From NCBI RefSeq assembly GCF_038719015.1, contig NZ_CP152276.1, forward strand, positions 1,870,001 to 1,934,000: 64,000 nt of DNA, in the 5' to 3' direction. The notes under the pieces were generated by a model. The model worked only from the letters and a program-made list of their open reading frames with translations. It was not told the origin of the DNA and made no database searches. This DNA is from Nguyenibacter vanlangensis. GTDB lineage: Bacteria > Pseudomonadota > Alphaproteobacteria > Acetobacterales > Acetobacteraceae. Of the stretch, positions 35,616 through 45,411 are shown in pieces; the first letter of the stretch is position 1, and the number at the start of each line of letters is the position of its first letter. The position numbers were made by a program, and so were the translations under genes.

Positions 35616-38062
35616 GCCGCGTCTCCTTCATTCTTAAAATCTGCCGATCGGGCCGCGATCAAGTCCGCCGCCCACGGCAGGCCGCGTTCCCGCAGCCACG
35701 CCGCCGCGAAACGCTCGCGCCCGGCCTCGGCCAGCACCCGGTCGATTGCCACCAGATCCTCGGCGCGCGACGCCCCGCACACGGCCAACGCCACCGGGCC
35801 CAATGCCAGTTCGAACAGCCGACACCCGGCGACGGACTGGAACCAGTACTCGCGCTTGGGCACCGCGCGGGCGATGGTCTCGATCTGCCGGGCGTTCAGC
35901 CCCAGCCGTGCATAGGCGTCACGGCTCTCTGGCTCGATCGCCCGCGCGTTGGGCAGGAAGATCCGCGACAGGCAGCTCTCGATCACTGCCGGCGCCACCG
36001 CCGAGTTGGTGATGTCGGCCAGGCTCTGGGTGGAGAACAGCACGCTGGCGTTCTTGCGGCGCAGCGTCTTGAGCCATTCCCGCAGTTTCGGCGCGAACAC
36101 CGGATCGTCGAGCGCGAACCACGCCTCGTCGACCCCGATCAAGGTTGGCCGCCCGTCCAGCCCCTGCTCGATGCGATGGAACAGATAGAGCAGCACCGCC
36201 CGAGCGGCGTGTTTCGAGCCCAGCAGATCCTCGGTCTCGAACGCCATCATCGCGGCGTCGCCGAGTTCCTCGTGCTCGGCGTCGAGCAGCCGCCCGAACG
36301 GGCCGGCGAGCGTATAGGGCTCCAGCGCCGCCTTGAGCCGGTTGGATTGAAGCAGGGCGGAAAAGCCGGTCAACGTGCGTTCGATGCGCGGAGCCGTCGC
36401 GAGGCTGCCCAGCGCCGACCAGACCGCGCCGCGCACGTCGGGGGTGAGGTCGATCCCCTCCTGCGCCAGCAAGGTCGCCAGCCATTCCGCCGCCCAGGCG
36501 CGCTCGGCCGGATCGTCGATCCGCGCCAGCGGCTGGAAGGCAACAGCGTGGCTCGTGTCGTCGCTGAGTGCCAGATCGTGGAAGCTGCCGCCGGTCGCGA
36601 GCACCGCGGCCTTCGACGACCGCCCCTTGTCGAACAACACCACCCGGGCACCGGGGTAGCGCCGGAACTGCAAGGCGATCAGCGCCAGCAGCACCGATTT
36701 CCCCGCTCCGGTCGGCCCGACGATCAGCGTGTGGCCGACATCGCCCTGATGCAGCACCAGCCGGAACGGCGTGGCGCCGTCGGTGCGGGCGACCAGCAGC
36801 GGCGGACCGTCGAGGTGGGCATTGCCCTCCGGTCCCGCCCACACGGCGGACAGCGGCAGCATATGCACCAGGTTCAGCGACGAGACCGGCGGCTGCCGCA
36901 CATTGGCGTAGCACTGACCCGGCAGGCTGGAGAGCCACGCCTCGACGGCGTTCAAACTTTCCTCGACCGCGACGAAGCCCTTGCCGCGCACGACGCGGCC
37001 GATCTGCTTTACCTTCTCGGCGACCTGGGATTCGCGTTCGTCCCAGACCGTGATGGTGGCAGTGAAATAGCCGAAACTGACCGCATCCGATCCCAGTTCC
37101 TGCAGAGCGGCGTCGGCGTCGCGCGACTGGTTCTCAGCGTCGCTGTCGACCAGGCGGGTCTCCTGCTGCCAGATCACCTCGCGCAGCAGGGCAGCGATCC
37201 CCTTGCGCTTGGCCCACCAGTGCCGGCGTTTTTTGCCGAGTTCCTTCTGCGCCTCCGCCTTGTCGAGCGGCAGCCAGCGCACCACCCAGCGGCTGGCCAG
37301 CGGCAGCCGGTTCAGCTCATCGAGCAGCAATGGCCAGGTGCTGTCCGGCAGGCCGCGCAGGGTCAGGGTGCGCAGATGGCAGCGCCCGAGTAGCGGCGCG
37401 ATCCCCGGCGTCAGGTCGCAATCGGGCAGCAGGCCGTCGAGATAGAATGGCACCTCCGGCACCGCGATGGGGTGATGGCCATGCGTCGAGATGGTGGCGT
37501 GCAGATAGGACAGCGTGCCCGCGTCATCGAGCCAGACGCACTCCGGCATCAGGGTGGCCAGCAAATCGAACACGCGGTCGGTCTCGTCGCGGAAGGCGGC
37601 CAACACTTCCGACCAGTCGACGCCAGTATCGCGGTCGCGCTCATAGAGGATGCGGCTGGCTTTGGCCGCGCGCTCGGGCGGGGCGAGATAGCAGAAGGTG
37701 AGATATTGCGTGGTCTTGAACTGCGCGCCCTGCTGCTCGAAGCCGGCGCGGCGTTCCTCGTCGACCAGCCAGGACAGCGGATCGGGAAAATCGCCGCCGG
37801 GGTAGCCGGGCACCTCAACGCGCGCGGCTTCGACGAACAGCGCCCAACCCTCGCCCAGCCGACGCAGCGCGTTGTTCACCCGCGCGGTCACCGCGATCAG
37901 CTCTGCCGGCGTGGCGGCGTCGAGATCGGGGCCGCGGAAACGCGCGGTGCGCTGCAGGCTGCCGTCCTTGTTCAGCACGATGCCGGGACCGACCAGCCCG
38001 GCCCAGGGCAGGTAATCCGCCAGTTCCCGGCGTCTGGTCCGGTATTCGCGCAGGTCCAGCAT
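35612..38062 (-). CDS. trbE: TrbE, conjugation ATPase (VirB4-like)
   Basis: An 816-residue VirB4-type ATPase powering pilus assembly and secretion. The N-terminal CagE/TrbE domain starts MLDLREYRTRRRELADYLPW. The Walker A box is IVGPTGAGKSVLLALIA near residue 448, the Walker B region is PTLIGVDEAWFALDDP, and VLFSTQSLADI follows. I choose ATG 38062 over GTG 38068, the latter overlapping trbD. Confidence 0.94.
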   Translation of the reverse strand: MLDLREYRTRRRELADYLPWAGLVGPGIVLNKDGSLQRTARFRGPDLDAATPAELIAVTARVNNALRRLGEGWALFVEAARVEVPGYPGGDFPDPLSWLVDEERRAGFEQQGAQFKTTQYLTFCYLAPPERAAKASRILYERDRDTGVDWSEVLAAFRDETDRVFDLLATLMPECVWLDDAGTLSYLHATISTHGHHPIAVPEVPFYLDGLLPDCDLTPGIAPLLGRCHLRTLTLRGLPDSTWPLLLDELNRLPLASRWVVRWLPLDKAEAQKELGKKRRHWWAKRKGIAALLREVIWQQETRLVDSDAENQSRDADAALQELGSDAVSFGYFTATITVWDERESQVAEKVKQIGRVVRGKGFVAVEESLNAVEAWLSSLPGQCYANVRQPPVSSLNLVHMLPLSAVWAGPEGNAHLDGPPLLVARTDGATPFRLVLHQGDVGHTLIVGPTGAGKSVLLALIALQFRRYPGARVVLFDKGRSSKAAVLATGGSFHDLALSDDTSHAVAFQPLARIDDPAERAWAAEWLATLLAQEGIDLTPDVRGAVWSALGSLATAPRIERTLTGFSALLQSNRLKAALEPYTLAGPFGRLLDAEHEELGDAAMMAFETEDLLGSKHAARAVLLYLFHRIEQGLDGRPTLIGVDEAWFALDDPVFAPKLREWLKTLRRKNASVLFSTQSLADITNSAVAPAVIESCLSRIFLPNARAIEPESRDAYARLGLNARQIETIARAVPKREYWFQSVAGCRLFELALGPVALAVCGASRAEDLVAIDRVLAEAGRERFAAAWLRERGLPWAADLIAARSADFKNEGDAA

Positions 38063-38064
38063 GG

Positions 38065-38337
38065 TCACACGTCCAGATGGTGGCGGGCGACGCGCAGGTG
38101 GCGCGCGAACACCGCGCCGAACTGCGGATCCTGCCTTGTGAGGAACAGGGCGGCGGCGTGGCCGATCAGGTAGAGCGCGATCCCGGCCAACCAGAGCTGC
38201 AGGCCGAGTCCGATCGCGGCGGCAAAGGTGCCGAGCGCGATCGCCGCCCCACGCGGGATGCCGGCGAGCAGGATCGGCTCGGACAGCGAGCGGTGCAGCG
38301 GCACCGACCAGCCGGGGATGTCGCCGGGCGCGCTCAT
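38065..38337 (-). CDS. trbD: TrbD, type IV secretion protein (VirB3-like)
   Basis: A 90-residue VirB3-like inner-membrane protein: PGWSVPLHRSLSEPILLAGI with two adjacent membrane segments (AAIALGTFAAAIGLGLQLWL and AGIALYLIGHAAALFL) and a short tail PQFGAVFARHLRVARHHLDV. ATG 38337 overlaps the trbC stop. VirB3 proteins partner the VirB4-like ATPase, here the next gene. Confidence 0.92.
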   Translation of the reverse strand: MSAPGDIPGWSVPLHRSLSEPILLAGIPRGAAIALGTFAAAIGLGLQLWLAGIALYLIGHAAALFLTRQDPQFGAVFARHLRVARHHLDV

Positions 38338-38669
38338 GCCAGCGCGCCGCCGGAGAAGTTGAAGAAGGTCAGGAAGAAGCTGGCGGCGGCAAAGGCGATG
38401 GACAGGCCGAACACGATCTGGATCAGCTTCCGCATGCCGCCGGAACTCTCCCCGAAGGCCAGCCCCAGTCCGGTGCCGATGATGATCAGCACCGCGATGA
38501 TCTTGGCCACCGGCCCTTGGACGGAATCCAGAATCTGCTGCAGCGGCTGCTCCCACGGCATGTTCGAGCCGGCGGCATAAGACGCTGAGGGTGCGAGCAG
38601 CACGATGCCGACCAGGAATGGCAGAATACGAAGACGGGAAACATGACGATAAAATCTTGAAGAAATCAT
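38334..38669 (-). CDS. trbC: TrbC, pilin (VirB2-like)
   Basis: A 111-residue pilin precursor: signal region LPFLVGIVLLAPSASYAAG, then two hydrophobic helices (VAKIIAVLIIIGTGLGLAFG and LIQIVFGLSIAFAAASFFLT) around the positively charged turn GGMRK, typical of TrbC/VirB2. It overlaps trbB and trbD. The TraF-like peptidase at 48105 may process it. Confidence 0.92.
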   Translation of the reverse strand: MISSRFYRHVSRLRILPFLVGIVLLAPSASYAAGSNMPWEQPLQQILDSVQGPVAKIIAVLIIIGTGLGLAFGESSGGMRKLIQIVFGLSIAFAAASFFLTFFNFSGGALA

Positions 38670-39679
38670 GACACGGGTCCTTTGGTGGAGGTGAAGGGAA
38701 TGACGGTCTCGCCGGGCGCCGTGCCCAGCGCGGTCAGCCCATAACTGCCGTCGGGCGCGAGGCCGTCGACGGCCCAGACGCCGGACAGGCGGCGACCGCG
38801 GCCACGGCCGGTGAGCACGGCGATGACATCGATGGTTTCGGCGATCAGGGCACGCGGCACGGTGACCACGGCTTCCTGGATCAGTTGTTCCAGCCGGTGC
38901 AGCGCGCCGCTGGCCGAGCCGGCGTGGATGGTGCCGATGCCGCCAGGATGGCCGGTGCCCCAGGCCTTGAGCAGGTCGAGCGCCTCGCGCCCACGCACCT
39001 CGCCGATTGGAATGCGGTCCGGGCGCAGCCGCAGCGCCGAGCGCACCAGGTCGGACAGAGTGACAACGCCATCCTTGGTGCGCATGGCGACGACATTGGG
39101 CACGGTGCAGCGCAGCTCACGCGTATCCTCGATCACGATCACCCGATCGCCGGTGCCGGCGATCTCGGCCAGCAGCGCGTTGGCGAGCGTGGTCTTGCCG
39201 CTCGAGGTGCCTCCGGCGATCAGGATGTTGCGGCGCTCGTGAACGGCAGTGCGCAATAATGTGGCCTGCGCCTCGGTCATGATGCCGTGCGCGACGTAAT
39301 CGGCGAGGGTGAACACCGCGACCGCCGGCTTGCGGATGGCAAAGGCCGGGGCGGTGACCACCGGTGGCAACAGGCCCTCGAAGCGTTCGCCCAATTCCGG
39401 CAGTTCGGCGGAGATGCGGGGGCTGGCGGCATGCACCTCGGCGCCGACATGGGAGGCGACCAGGCGGATGATCCGCTCGCCATCGGCCGGGGACAGGCGA
39501 TGGCCGGTATCGGCCAAGCCACTGCCGAGGCGATCGACCCAGATCCTGCCATCGGGATTGAGCATCACCTCGACGATGTCGGGATCGTCGAGATAGTCGC
39601 CCACGGCCGGGCCGATCGCGGTGCGCAGCATGCGGACGGTGCGCGACGTCTGTGCGGAGAAACGGTCAGGTCCGGTCAT
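38666..39679 (-). CDS. trbB: TrbB, conjugation ATPase (VirB11-like)
   Basis: A 337-residue hexameric traffic ATPase. The N-terminal domain shows [20 protein letters not shown]. The RecA-like domain has Walker [18 protein letters not shown], the Asp box [12 protein letters not shown], and the His box [23 protein letters not shown] 39679 overlaps the CopG gene stop. Confidence 0.94.
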   Translation of the reverse strand: MTGPDRFSAQTSRTVRMLRTAIGPAVGDYLDDPDIVEVMLNPDGRIWVDRLGSGLADTGHRLSPADGERIIRLVASHVGAEVHAASPRISAELPELGERFEGLLPPVVTAPAFAIRKPAVAVFTLADYVAHGIMTEAQATLLRTAVHERRNILIAGGTSSGKTTLANALLAEIAGTGDRVIVIEDTRELRCTVPNVVAMRTKDGVVTLSDLVRSALRLRPDRIPIGEVRGREALDLLKAWGTGHPGGIGTIHAGSASGALHRLEQLIQEAVVTVPRALIAETIDVIAVLTGRGRGRRLSGVWAVDGLAPDGSYGLTALGTAPGETVIPFTSTKGPVS

Positions 39680-40164
39680 GCCGTCTCCCCCTCATCACCG
39701 GAAGGGTCCGGATCGTCCGGCGTGAAATCGGCTGTCGGCGTGGCCGCCGCGTGGCGCCGCTCCGGCCAGATTTCCTCGCTGATTTCCCGCACCAGGCTGT
39801 CGCCGCGTTGCAGGCGGCGGCCGAGCGTCTCGATATAGGATTGGTAGCGCTGCGCCCCCTGCGCCTTGGCGGCGGCCTGCTGACTGGGCGCCAGCGGGGC
39901 GGTGACCGACAGCCAGAAGCGCACGAACAGCGCCTGCGCCTCGATGGCGATGGTGAGATCCCGCTCGATCCGCTCCATGTGCCGCGACAGCCGGTCCAGC
40001 CGCCGCACATAGGCGGCTTCCTGGCGGTCCAGCGCGTCCGGCGACAGGAACGAGGCCACGGCAGCCTCGACGATCTGCGAGCGATGCACGCCCTGGCGCA
40101 GCGACAACTCGGTGAGTCGGTCGGCGAGCTTGGGATCGAAATAGCAGTTGAAGCGGGATTTCAT
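39676..40164 (-). CDS. CopG/ribbon-helix-helix family conjugation protein
   Basis: A 162-residue protein with an N-terminal ribbon-helix-helix (FNCYFDPKLADRLTELSLRQ, HRSQIVEAAVASFL), a long helical middle (YVRRLDRLSRHMERIERDLT) and an acidic tail. It sits between traG and trbB, overlapping both. In related ICEs this gene always joins traG to trbB. It may bind near oriT or regulate the operon (inference). Confidence 0.82.
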   Translation of the reverse strand: MKSRFNCYFDPKLADRLTELSLRQGVHRSQIVEAAVASFLSPDALDRQEAAYVRRLDRLSRHMERIERDLTIAIEAQALFVRFWLSVTAPLAPSQQAAAKAQGAQRYQSYIETLGRRLQRGDSLVREISEEIWPERRHAAATPTADFTPDDPDPSGDEGETA

Positions 40165-42143
40165 GGTGTCCTCTCCATCCCGAGCCCGTCGTCACGATCC
40201 ATCGCCGCCGTGCGCGTGGTCTGTCGCGCGAAGCGGGCACGCCGGGCGTCGTCGTCGGGTTCGTCATCGACGAAGGCGAATTCGTTGGCGGGCGCGGGGG
40301 CAGCATCCTCATGCACGGGCAATTCCGGTTCCTGGCGCAGGCCGCCATTGCCGCCCGGTGAGGAATCGGCGGTATTCCCTGTCCCATCCGTGGGGGCTGC
40401 GACCGGCGCCAGTCCGGTCCAGTCGTCCCCCTGCCCCGGCGGCCGGTCGGCATAGCCCTGCACCGATAGCACCGGTGGCGGCAGCACCCGTCCGGCAAAG
40501 GCGCGGTCCTCATAATAACGGAGCTTGCGCGCCCGGATCGGCGGCAGGCCGGCGATCATGACGATCTCGTCGGTCGCCGGCAGCTGCATCACCTCGCCCG
40601 GGGTCAGCAGCGGACGCGGCGTCTCCTGGCGGCTGACCATCAGATGCGGCAGCCACGGCGCCAGCCGGTGGCCGGCATAATTCTTCATGTTACGCAGTTC
40701 GGTGGCGGTGCCGAGTGCGTCCGAGATCCGACGCGCGGTGCGCTCGTCATTGGTCGCGAAGCAGATCCGAACATGGCAATTATCGAGAATGGCGTCGTGC
40801 TCGCCATAGGCTTTCTGGATCTGGTTCAGCGATTGCGCGATCAGGAAGGCGCGGATGCCGTAGCCGGCCTGGAACGCCAGCGCGCTCTCGAAGAAATCCA
40901 GCCGCCCGAGGGCAGGGAATTCGTCGAGCATCATCAGTAGCCGGTGGCGGCGGGCGGGATTGTCGAGCTTTTCGGTCAGCCGGCGGCCGATCTGGTTCAA
41001 CACCAGGCGGATCAGCGGCTTGGTGCGGCTGATGTCCGACGGCGGCACCACCAGGTAGAGCGACACCGGCCGTTCGGACTCGACCAGGTCGGCGATGCGC
41101 CAGTCGCAACGGCTGGTCACCCCGGCCACGACCGGATCGCGGTACAGGCCGAGGAACGACATCGCGGTCGACAGCACGCCGGAGCGCTCGTTGTCGGATT
41201 TGTTCAGCAACTCGCGGGCCGCCTGGGCGACCACGGGATGCACGCCCTGCGCGCCGCGATGCGGCGTGCTCATCATGATGCGCAGGGTGCGCTCGATCGC
41301 GCGCGACGGGTCGGACAGGAAGGTCGCGACGCCGGCCAGCGTCTTGTCGGGCTCGGCGTAGAGAACGTGCAGGATCGCGCCGACCAGCAGGGCGTGGCTG
41401 GTCTTCTCCCAATGGTTGCGGCGTTCGAGCGCGCCTTCCGGGTCGACCAGGACATCGGCGATGTTCTGCACGTCGCGGACTTCCCAGATCCCGCGCCGTA
41501 CTTCGAGCAGCGGGTTGTAGGCGGCGGAGCGCGGATCGGTGGGGTCGAACAGCAGGGCGTGGGAGAACTGCGCCCGCCAGCCCGCGGTCAGGGTCCAGTT
41601 CTCGCCCTTGATGTCATGGACGATGACGCTCTCGCACCAGGACAGCAGGGTCGGCACCACCAGCCCGACGCCCTTGCCGGAACGGGTGGGGGCGAACACC
41701 AGCACATGCTCCGGCCCCTCGTGGCGCAGGATCTCCCGCCCGTCGCGGCCGATCGGCACGCCGGCAGGCTCGAGCAGGCCGGCGTGGCGCAGATCGTCAC
41801 GGACCGCCCAGCGGGCCGAGCCGTAGGTGGTGACGATCGCCGCCTGTCGGGCGCGCAACAGCGAGCCCAGCAGGGCGATCAGCATCGCACCGATGCCGCC
41901 CAAAGTGGCGCTTAGCGCGCCGATCGCGAACACGCGCGGGGCGTAGCGGTCGTAATGCAGCCACCACGGGAAGAATGCGTGAGGGGGATAGACCGGAACA
42001 CCCCGAACCTGGAGCCAGGGTCGGCCCAGCGCCGGGGCGAAACCCAGCCGCCACGCGGTCCACTCGGTGGCACCCCATAGGCCGGCGAGCACCGCGAACA
42101 GTGCCCCCAGCATCTGGCCCCAGAGAATCCGGCTTCTGGTCAT
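40161..42143 (-). CDS. traG: TraG coupling protein (VirD4-like)
   Basis: A 660-residue type IV coupling protein that recruits the relaxase-DNA complex to the Trb channel. N-terminal membrane helices precede the ATPase domain (Walker A VFAPTRSGKGVGLVVPTLLS; Walker B HRLLMMLDEFPALGRL; AFLIAQSLNQIQKAYG). I start it at ATG 42143 (MTRSRILWGQMLG), behind GGGA; ATG 42152 is also possible. It leads the overlapping traG-trb block. The leader region 42144-42439 separates it from the truncated recombinase and must hold its promoter. Confidence 0.94.
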   Translation of the reverse strand: MTRSRILWGQMLGALFAVLAGLWGATEWTAWRLGFAPALGRPWLQVRGVPVYPPHAFFPWWLHYDRYAPRVFAIGALSATLGGIGAMLIALLGSLLRARQAAIVTTYGSARWAVRDDLRHAGLLEPAGVPIGRDGREILRHEGPEHVLVFAPTRSGKGVGLVVPTLLSWCESVIVHDIKGENWTLTAGWRAQFSHALLFDPTDPRSAAYNPLLEVRRGIWEVRDVQNIADVLVDPEGALERRNHWEKTSHALLVGAILHVLYAEPDKTLAGVATFLSDPSRAIERTLRIMMSTPHRGAQGVHPVVAQAARELLNKSDNERSGVLSTAMSFLGLYRDPVVAGVTSRCDWRIADLVESERPVSLYLVVPPSDISRTKPLIRLVLNQIGRRLTEKLDNPARRHRLLMMLDEFPALGRLDFFESALAFQAGYGIRAFLIAQSLNQIQKAYGEHDAILDNCHVRICFATNDERTARRISDALGTATELRNMKNYAGHRLAPWLPHLMVSRQETPRPLLTPGEVMQLPATDEIVMIAGLPPIRARKLRYYEDRAFAGRVLPPPVLSVQGYADRPPGQGDDWTGLAPVAAPTDGTGNTADSSPGGNGGLRQEPELPVHEDAAPAPANEFAFVDDEPDDDARRARFARQTTRTAAMDRDDGLGMERTP

Positions 42144-42439
42144 CGGTCCCATCCGTCGTTACAGAACGGGACAGATAAGAAAGGTCGGAATTCAGCCGCA
42201 GCAACAACAATCGACGAGCTTCGTAGGCGTGCGTAGGATTAGCGGGAGATGGCGGGATCAGCGGAACGCCCAAGTCTCGTTGCATTTATCGAACGGCCGA
42301 ATTGCGGGGGAAGAACCAACCCGCTGCGCGGGAATGGTGTAACGTGGCTGTCTGTCACCACGGCGTGAAATAGGTGTTTTATTTGAAGCTGGCCTGATGG
42401 TCCGCCGCACTCTGGCTTGTGTTCAACACAAGGAGCCAG

Positions 42440-43078
42440 ATGATGACGGAGCTTATTTCCGTAGGCGCGATCAGCCCTCTTCGCCAGCGCCTGATCGACG
42501 ACATGACGATGCGGGGGTTCTCGCGCGAGACGCAGCGCAATTATATCCGTGACGTCGGTCGTTTTGCGACCCATCTGGGCCGTTCTCCGCACACGGCGAC
42601 GGCGGAGGAGGTCCGTCAGTTCCAGATCGAGCAGCACGAAGCCGGCCTGCCGATACCGACGATGAACAGTATCGTGTCGGCGCTGCGGTTTTTCTTCACC
42701 TATACGCTCGACCGACCTGATCTTGCGCGCAAGCTGGTTCGCACCAGACATCCCCGCAACCTGCCTGTCGTGCTGAGCCGCGATGAGGTTGCCCGCCTGC
42801 TCAACGCGACCACCTGCCTCAAGCACCAGGTGGCGCTCTCGGTCGGCTATGGGGCGGGTCTGCGCGTGGCCGAGGTCGCCGCCCTCAAGGTGAGCGATAT
42901 CGACAGCGCGCGCATGCTGCTGCGTGTTGAACGGGGCAAAGGGGGCCGTTATCGCAACGCCATGCTGCCGGCCGACCTGCTGACGTTGCTGCGGGAGTGG
43001 TGGAAACTCGGCCGCCAGCAGGGCGTGAGGCATCCTCAGGGCTGGCTGTTTCCTGGCCAGAACACGATGAAAGCCTAA
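42440..43078 (+). pseudogene. Truncated tyrosine recombinase (IS91-associated XerD type)
   Basis: The N-terminal 212 residues of a XerD-like integrase of the kind found beside IS91-type transposases: SAM-like core-binding domain (RQRLIDDMTMRGFSRETQRN, STIVSALRFFF-like region IVSALRFFFTYTLDRP), then the first catalytic arginine in GYGAGLRVAEVAALKVSDID and the basic segment GKGGRYRNAMLP. After LFPGQN the sequence ends abruptly in TMKA and a stop, so the His-x-x-Arg box and the tyrosine are missing. It starts at ATG 42440 after AAGGAG. It probably marks the event that brought cargo 43111-45214 between traG and the relaxase gene. Confidence 0.78.
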
Positions 43079-43110
43079 TCGAACGAGCGAGATGAAGGCG
43101 GATGCAGACG

Positions 43111-43572
43111 TCAGTTCTGACTGACATCAACCCATTCTGCACCAACAAGCTCCACAAGCCGCTCCGGTGTCAGACACACAGAGCTGTTTCTGCCTCCTGC
43201 TGCTGGCCAGACCACATCGAATGCGCGCAGTGAGGCATCACAGAACACCCTGACCGGCTGCGGCAGTCCGAAAGGACACACGCCACCGACCGGATGGCTG
43301 GTCAGTTCCAGCACTTCTTCCGCAGGCAGCATGCGGGGCCTGTTCCCGAACGTATCCTTCGTCTTGCGGTTATCCAGCCGTCCCGTGCCTGCCATCACGA
43401 CCAGAATCCGTTCATCCCCGACCTTCAGCGCCAGCGTCTTGGCAATCTGCCCTTCCTGCACCCCGAGCGCCTGAGCGGCTTCCGCTACCGTCGCCGTACT
43501 GTCCGTCAGCACCACGGGTTCTAGGTCTGGTGCGTGCGTTTCAAAAAATGCCTGCACGGACTCCCGGCTCAT
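43111..43572 (-). CDS. YbaK/EbsC-family aminoacyl-tRNA deacylase
   Basis: A 153-residue protein of the YbaK/ProX editing-domain family (VLTDSTATVAEAAQALGVQE, AKTLALKVGDERILVVMAG, the conserved lysine in this block, SHPVGGVCPFGLP). These enzymes hydrolyse mischarged tRNAs such as Cys-tRNA(Pro). The gene is complete, with ATG 43572, and is cargo between the truncated integrase and the methyltransferase gene. It is unlikely to be part of conjugation. Confidence 0.88.
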   Translation of the reverse strand: MSRESVQAFFETHAPDLEPVVLTDSTATVAEAAQALGVQEGQIAKTLALKVGDERILVVMAGTGRLDNRKTKDTFGNRPRMLPAEEVLELTSHPVGGVCPFGLPQPVRVFCDASLRAFDVVWPAAGGRNSSVCLTPERLVELVGAEWVDVSQN

Positions 43573-43663
43573 GTCTTTTCCCTCCCGATACTAAAAAACC
43601 GTTTCCAGATTGAATGATTACACATTATGAGTTTCCCGGAGACAATCACCGACAAATTCACAA

Positions 43664-44413
43664 CTATGCCACCTGAAAGCTGCTGACGTCGATCATAAAG
43701 CTGCCATCAGCCTCAATTCCGAAATGGCGCACTACATCGTTCGGTGCGGCATGTTGCAGAGACCGGATGGCCGCGACACATTCAGGTGGTGTTTTCGTCC
43801 GCGCCACCCAGCTTTCGAAGTCCATACGCAGACGATGGGACTCCACGGTCTGAAGAACGAAGCCCGCCTGTTCCAGCAGGATCGTCCATTCAGCCACTCC
43901 GTAATTCCGAATATGCGAGATATCGCGCAACAGTTCCATCGACTGCAGCCAGCTATCCAGTAGGGCGGAAGGTGGAGCCGTCACATCAATGAACAAAGCC
44001 ATCCCTGACGGTGCCAGCACACGTCGCGCCTCCCGCAAGCCGGCCACCGCATCCGACCAGTGATGGGTCGTAAAGCGGCAGAACACGGCATCAAAGCTCT
44101 CGTCCTCAAATGGGAGATTCTCTGCGGGCGCCTGCACGGTCGTGACGTTGGACAGTCCCCGGCGCGCGGCCTCCTGCGTCACGGCGGTCAGCATCGGGGC
44201 GGTCACGTCGCAGGCGACCGCTTCTCCAACATGGGGTGCCAGCCGATAGGTGACGTGGCCTCCTCCGCAACCGATATCCAGAACGCGTCGCAGCCCCTTT
44301 CCCGCCACCAGGCGTTCGACCCTATCCAGGTCGCTTCCCTGACTGTGTACCGCGCTGGCGACATAATCCTGTGCCCGTGCGGCATAGTGCTTTGCCGTAT
44401 AAGGTTCCGTCAT
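43664..44413 (-). CDS. SAM-dependent methyltransferase
   Basis: A 249-residue class I methyltransferase. SAM-binding motif I is VLDIGCGGGHVTYRLAP, the acidic residue follows in VACDVTAPML, and NLPFEDESFDAVFCRFTTHH is typical of UbiE/COQ5-like enzymes. It starts at ATG 44413. It is divergent from an XRE regulator across a 99-base gap with a perfect inverted repeat, and so is probably controlled by that regulator. The substrate is unknown, most likely a small molecule. Confidence 0.87.
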   Translation of the reverse strand: MTEPYTAKHYAARAQDYVASAVHSQGSDLDRVERLVAGKGLRRVLDIGCGGGHVTYRLAPHVGEAVACDVTAPMLTAVTQEAARRGLSNVTTVQAPAENLPFEDESFDAVFCRFTTHHWSDAVAGLREARRVLAPSGMALFIDVTAPPSALLDSWLQSMELLRDISHIRNYGVAEWTILLEQAGFVLQTVESHRLRMDFESWVARTKTPPECVAAIRSLQHAAPNDVVRHFGIEADGSFMIDVSSFQVA

Positions 44414-44485
44414 CGTCTCTCTCCGTCGTCTCATGACTCGTTGAGATCCAAGCTGTCAGATATAAAAAATGGGTATAAGGTCTTC

Positions 44486-44503
44486 TTTTATACTGGTATA
44501 AAA
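44486..44503. promoter_or_regulatory. Perfect inverted repeat between divergent genes, candidate operator
   Basis: TTTTATAC TG GTATAAAA (8-bp arms, 2-bp spacer), 10 bases before the regulator ATG. A half-site GTATAAGG occurs at 44473. It overlaps the expected minus-10 region of one or both genes and is the natural autoregulation site for the XRE protein. Confidence 0.55.
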
Positions 44504-44512
44504 ACCACCATC

Positions 44513-45214
44513 ATGCGTCTTTCCTCCGAACAGCACCGCGCCCTTGGGGCTTTCCTGCGTGCCCGTCGTGATGCCCTCTCGCCCGGGGATGTCGGTCTGC
44601 ACCCGCTACCGGGACGACGCCGGGCACTGGGATTGCGGCGGGAAGAAGCCGCCCAGCTCTGTGGCATCAGCACGACCTGGTATACGTGGCTTGAACAGGG
44701 CCGGGATGTCTCCTGCTCGACGGCTACACTGGCGCGCATTGCCACAGCCCTGCATCTATCCCCCGCTGAACGGCTCTATCTATTCGAACTGGCGCAGATG
44801 AAAGACCCCGACGCGGCACTATCCCCCGCTGCGTCCGGTCTTCCCGAACCGGTCCGAACTTTCCCCGAGCAGATGACCGTGCCCTGCTATGTGCTGGACA
44901 CCCTGTGGAACGCCTGCGCCGCCAACGAACCGGCCCGAAATCTCTTTGTCGGATGGCTGGACAGCAGGGAGCGCAACCTACTGCGCTACGTCTTTCTTGC
45001 TCCCGGTGCCCGTAATTTCCTTAATAACTGGGAAAGCAGTGCGCAGCGGGTGCTTGCGGAATTCCGGGCTGCGAGCATTCACGGCGACAAGCAACGAGTG
45101 GAAACACTTGTCCAGGAACTTCGATCCCGAAACCCGGATTTTGAGCGCCTGTGGCACAACCAGAGCGTGTTGCTGCGGGAGGGCGGTGCCCGCAGGTTTA
45201 ATCACCCGATCTAA
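44513..45214 (+). CDS. XRE-family regulator with MmyB-like ligand domain
   Basis: A 233-residue regulator. The N-terminal helix-turn-helix (LGLRREEAAQLCGISTTWYT, WLEQGRDVSCSTATLARIAT) is followed by the MmyB-like PAS-type domain (VPCYVLDTLWNACAANEPAR, NLLRYVFLAPGARNFLNNWE, LREGGARRFNHP). This architecture is common among repressors that sense lipophilic molecules and control an adjacent divergent gene, here the methyltransferase. It starts at ATG 44513. Confidence 0.88.
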   Translation: MRLSSEQHRALGAFLRARRDALSPGDVGLHPLPGRRRALGLRREEAAQLCGISTTWYTWLEQGRDVSCSTATLARIATALHLSPAERLYLFELAQMKDPDAALSPAASGLPEPVRTFPEQMTVPCYVLDTLWNACAANEPARNLFVGWLDSRERNLLRYVFLAPGARNFLNNWESSAQRVLAEFRAASIHGDKQRVETLVQELRSRNPDFERLWHNQSVLLREGGARRFNHPI

Positions 45215-45378
45215 GGCCCGGTCGATCTTGACCAGACCACCCTCACTTTCACGGCATGGCCGCAGTATCAACTGGTGACTCTAAAACCGCGATAATTATT
45301 TTGGAGTCAGACCTCCGCATGTCAGCTTTTTGACGGTCGCAATTGCCAAGAACACGACTGAGATGAGGCGGAAGCGGA

Positions 45379-45400
45379 AATTGCCGCTCTTGCGGCAATT
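45379..45400. terminator. Terminator-like hairpin between convergent genes
   Basis: AATTGCCGC TCTT GCGGCAATT, a perfect 9-bp stem, lies between the XRE gene (plus) and the relaxase gene (minus). On the plus strand it is followed by ACTGTTTCTTTC. Termination for both genes is plausible. Confidence 0.55.
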
Positions 45401-45411
45401 ACTGTTTCTTT

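Noticed and set aside
35549..37393. 614-codon open frame on the plus strand
   Set aside because: It is the antisense of trbE/trbJ. Long shadow frames are expected at this GC content, and trbE has full family motifs.
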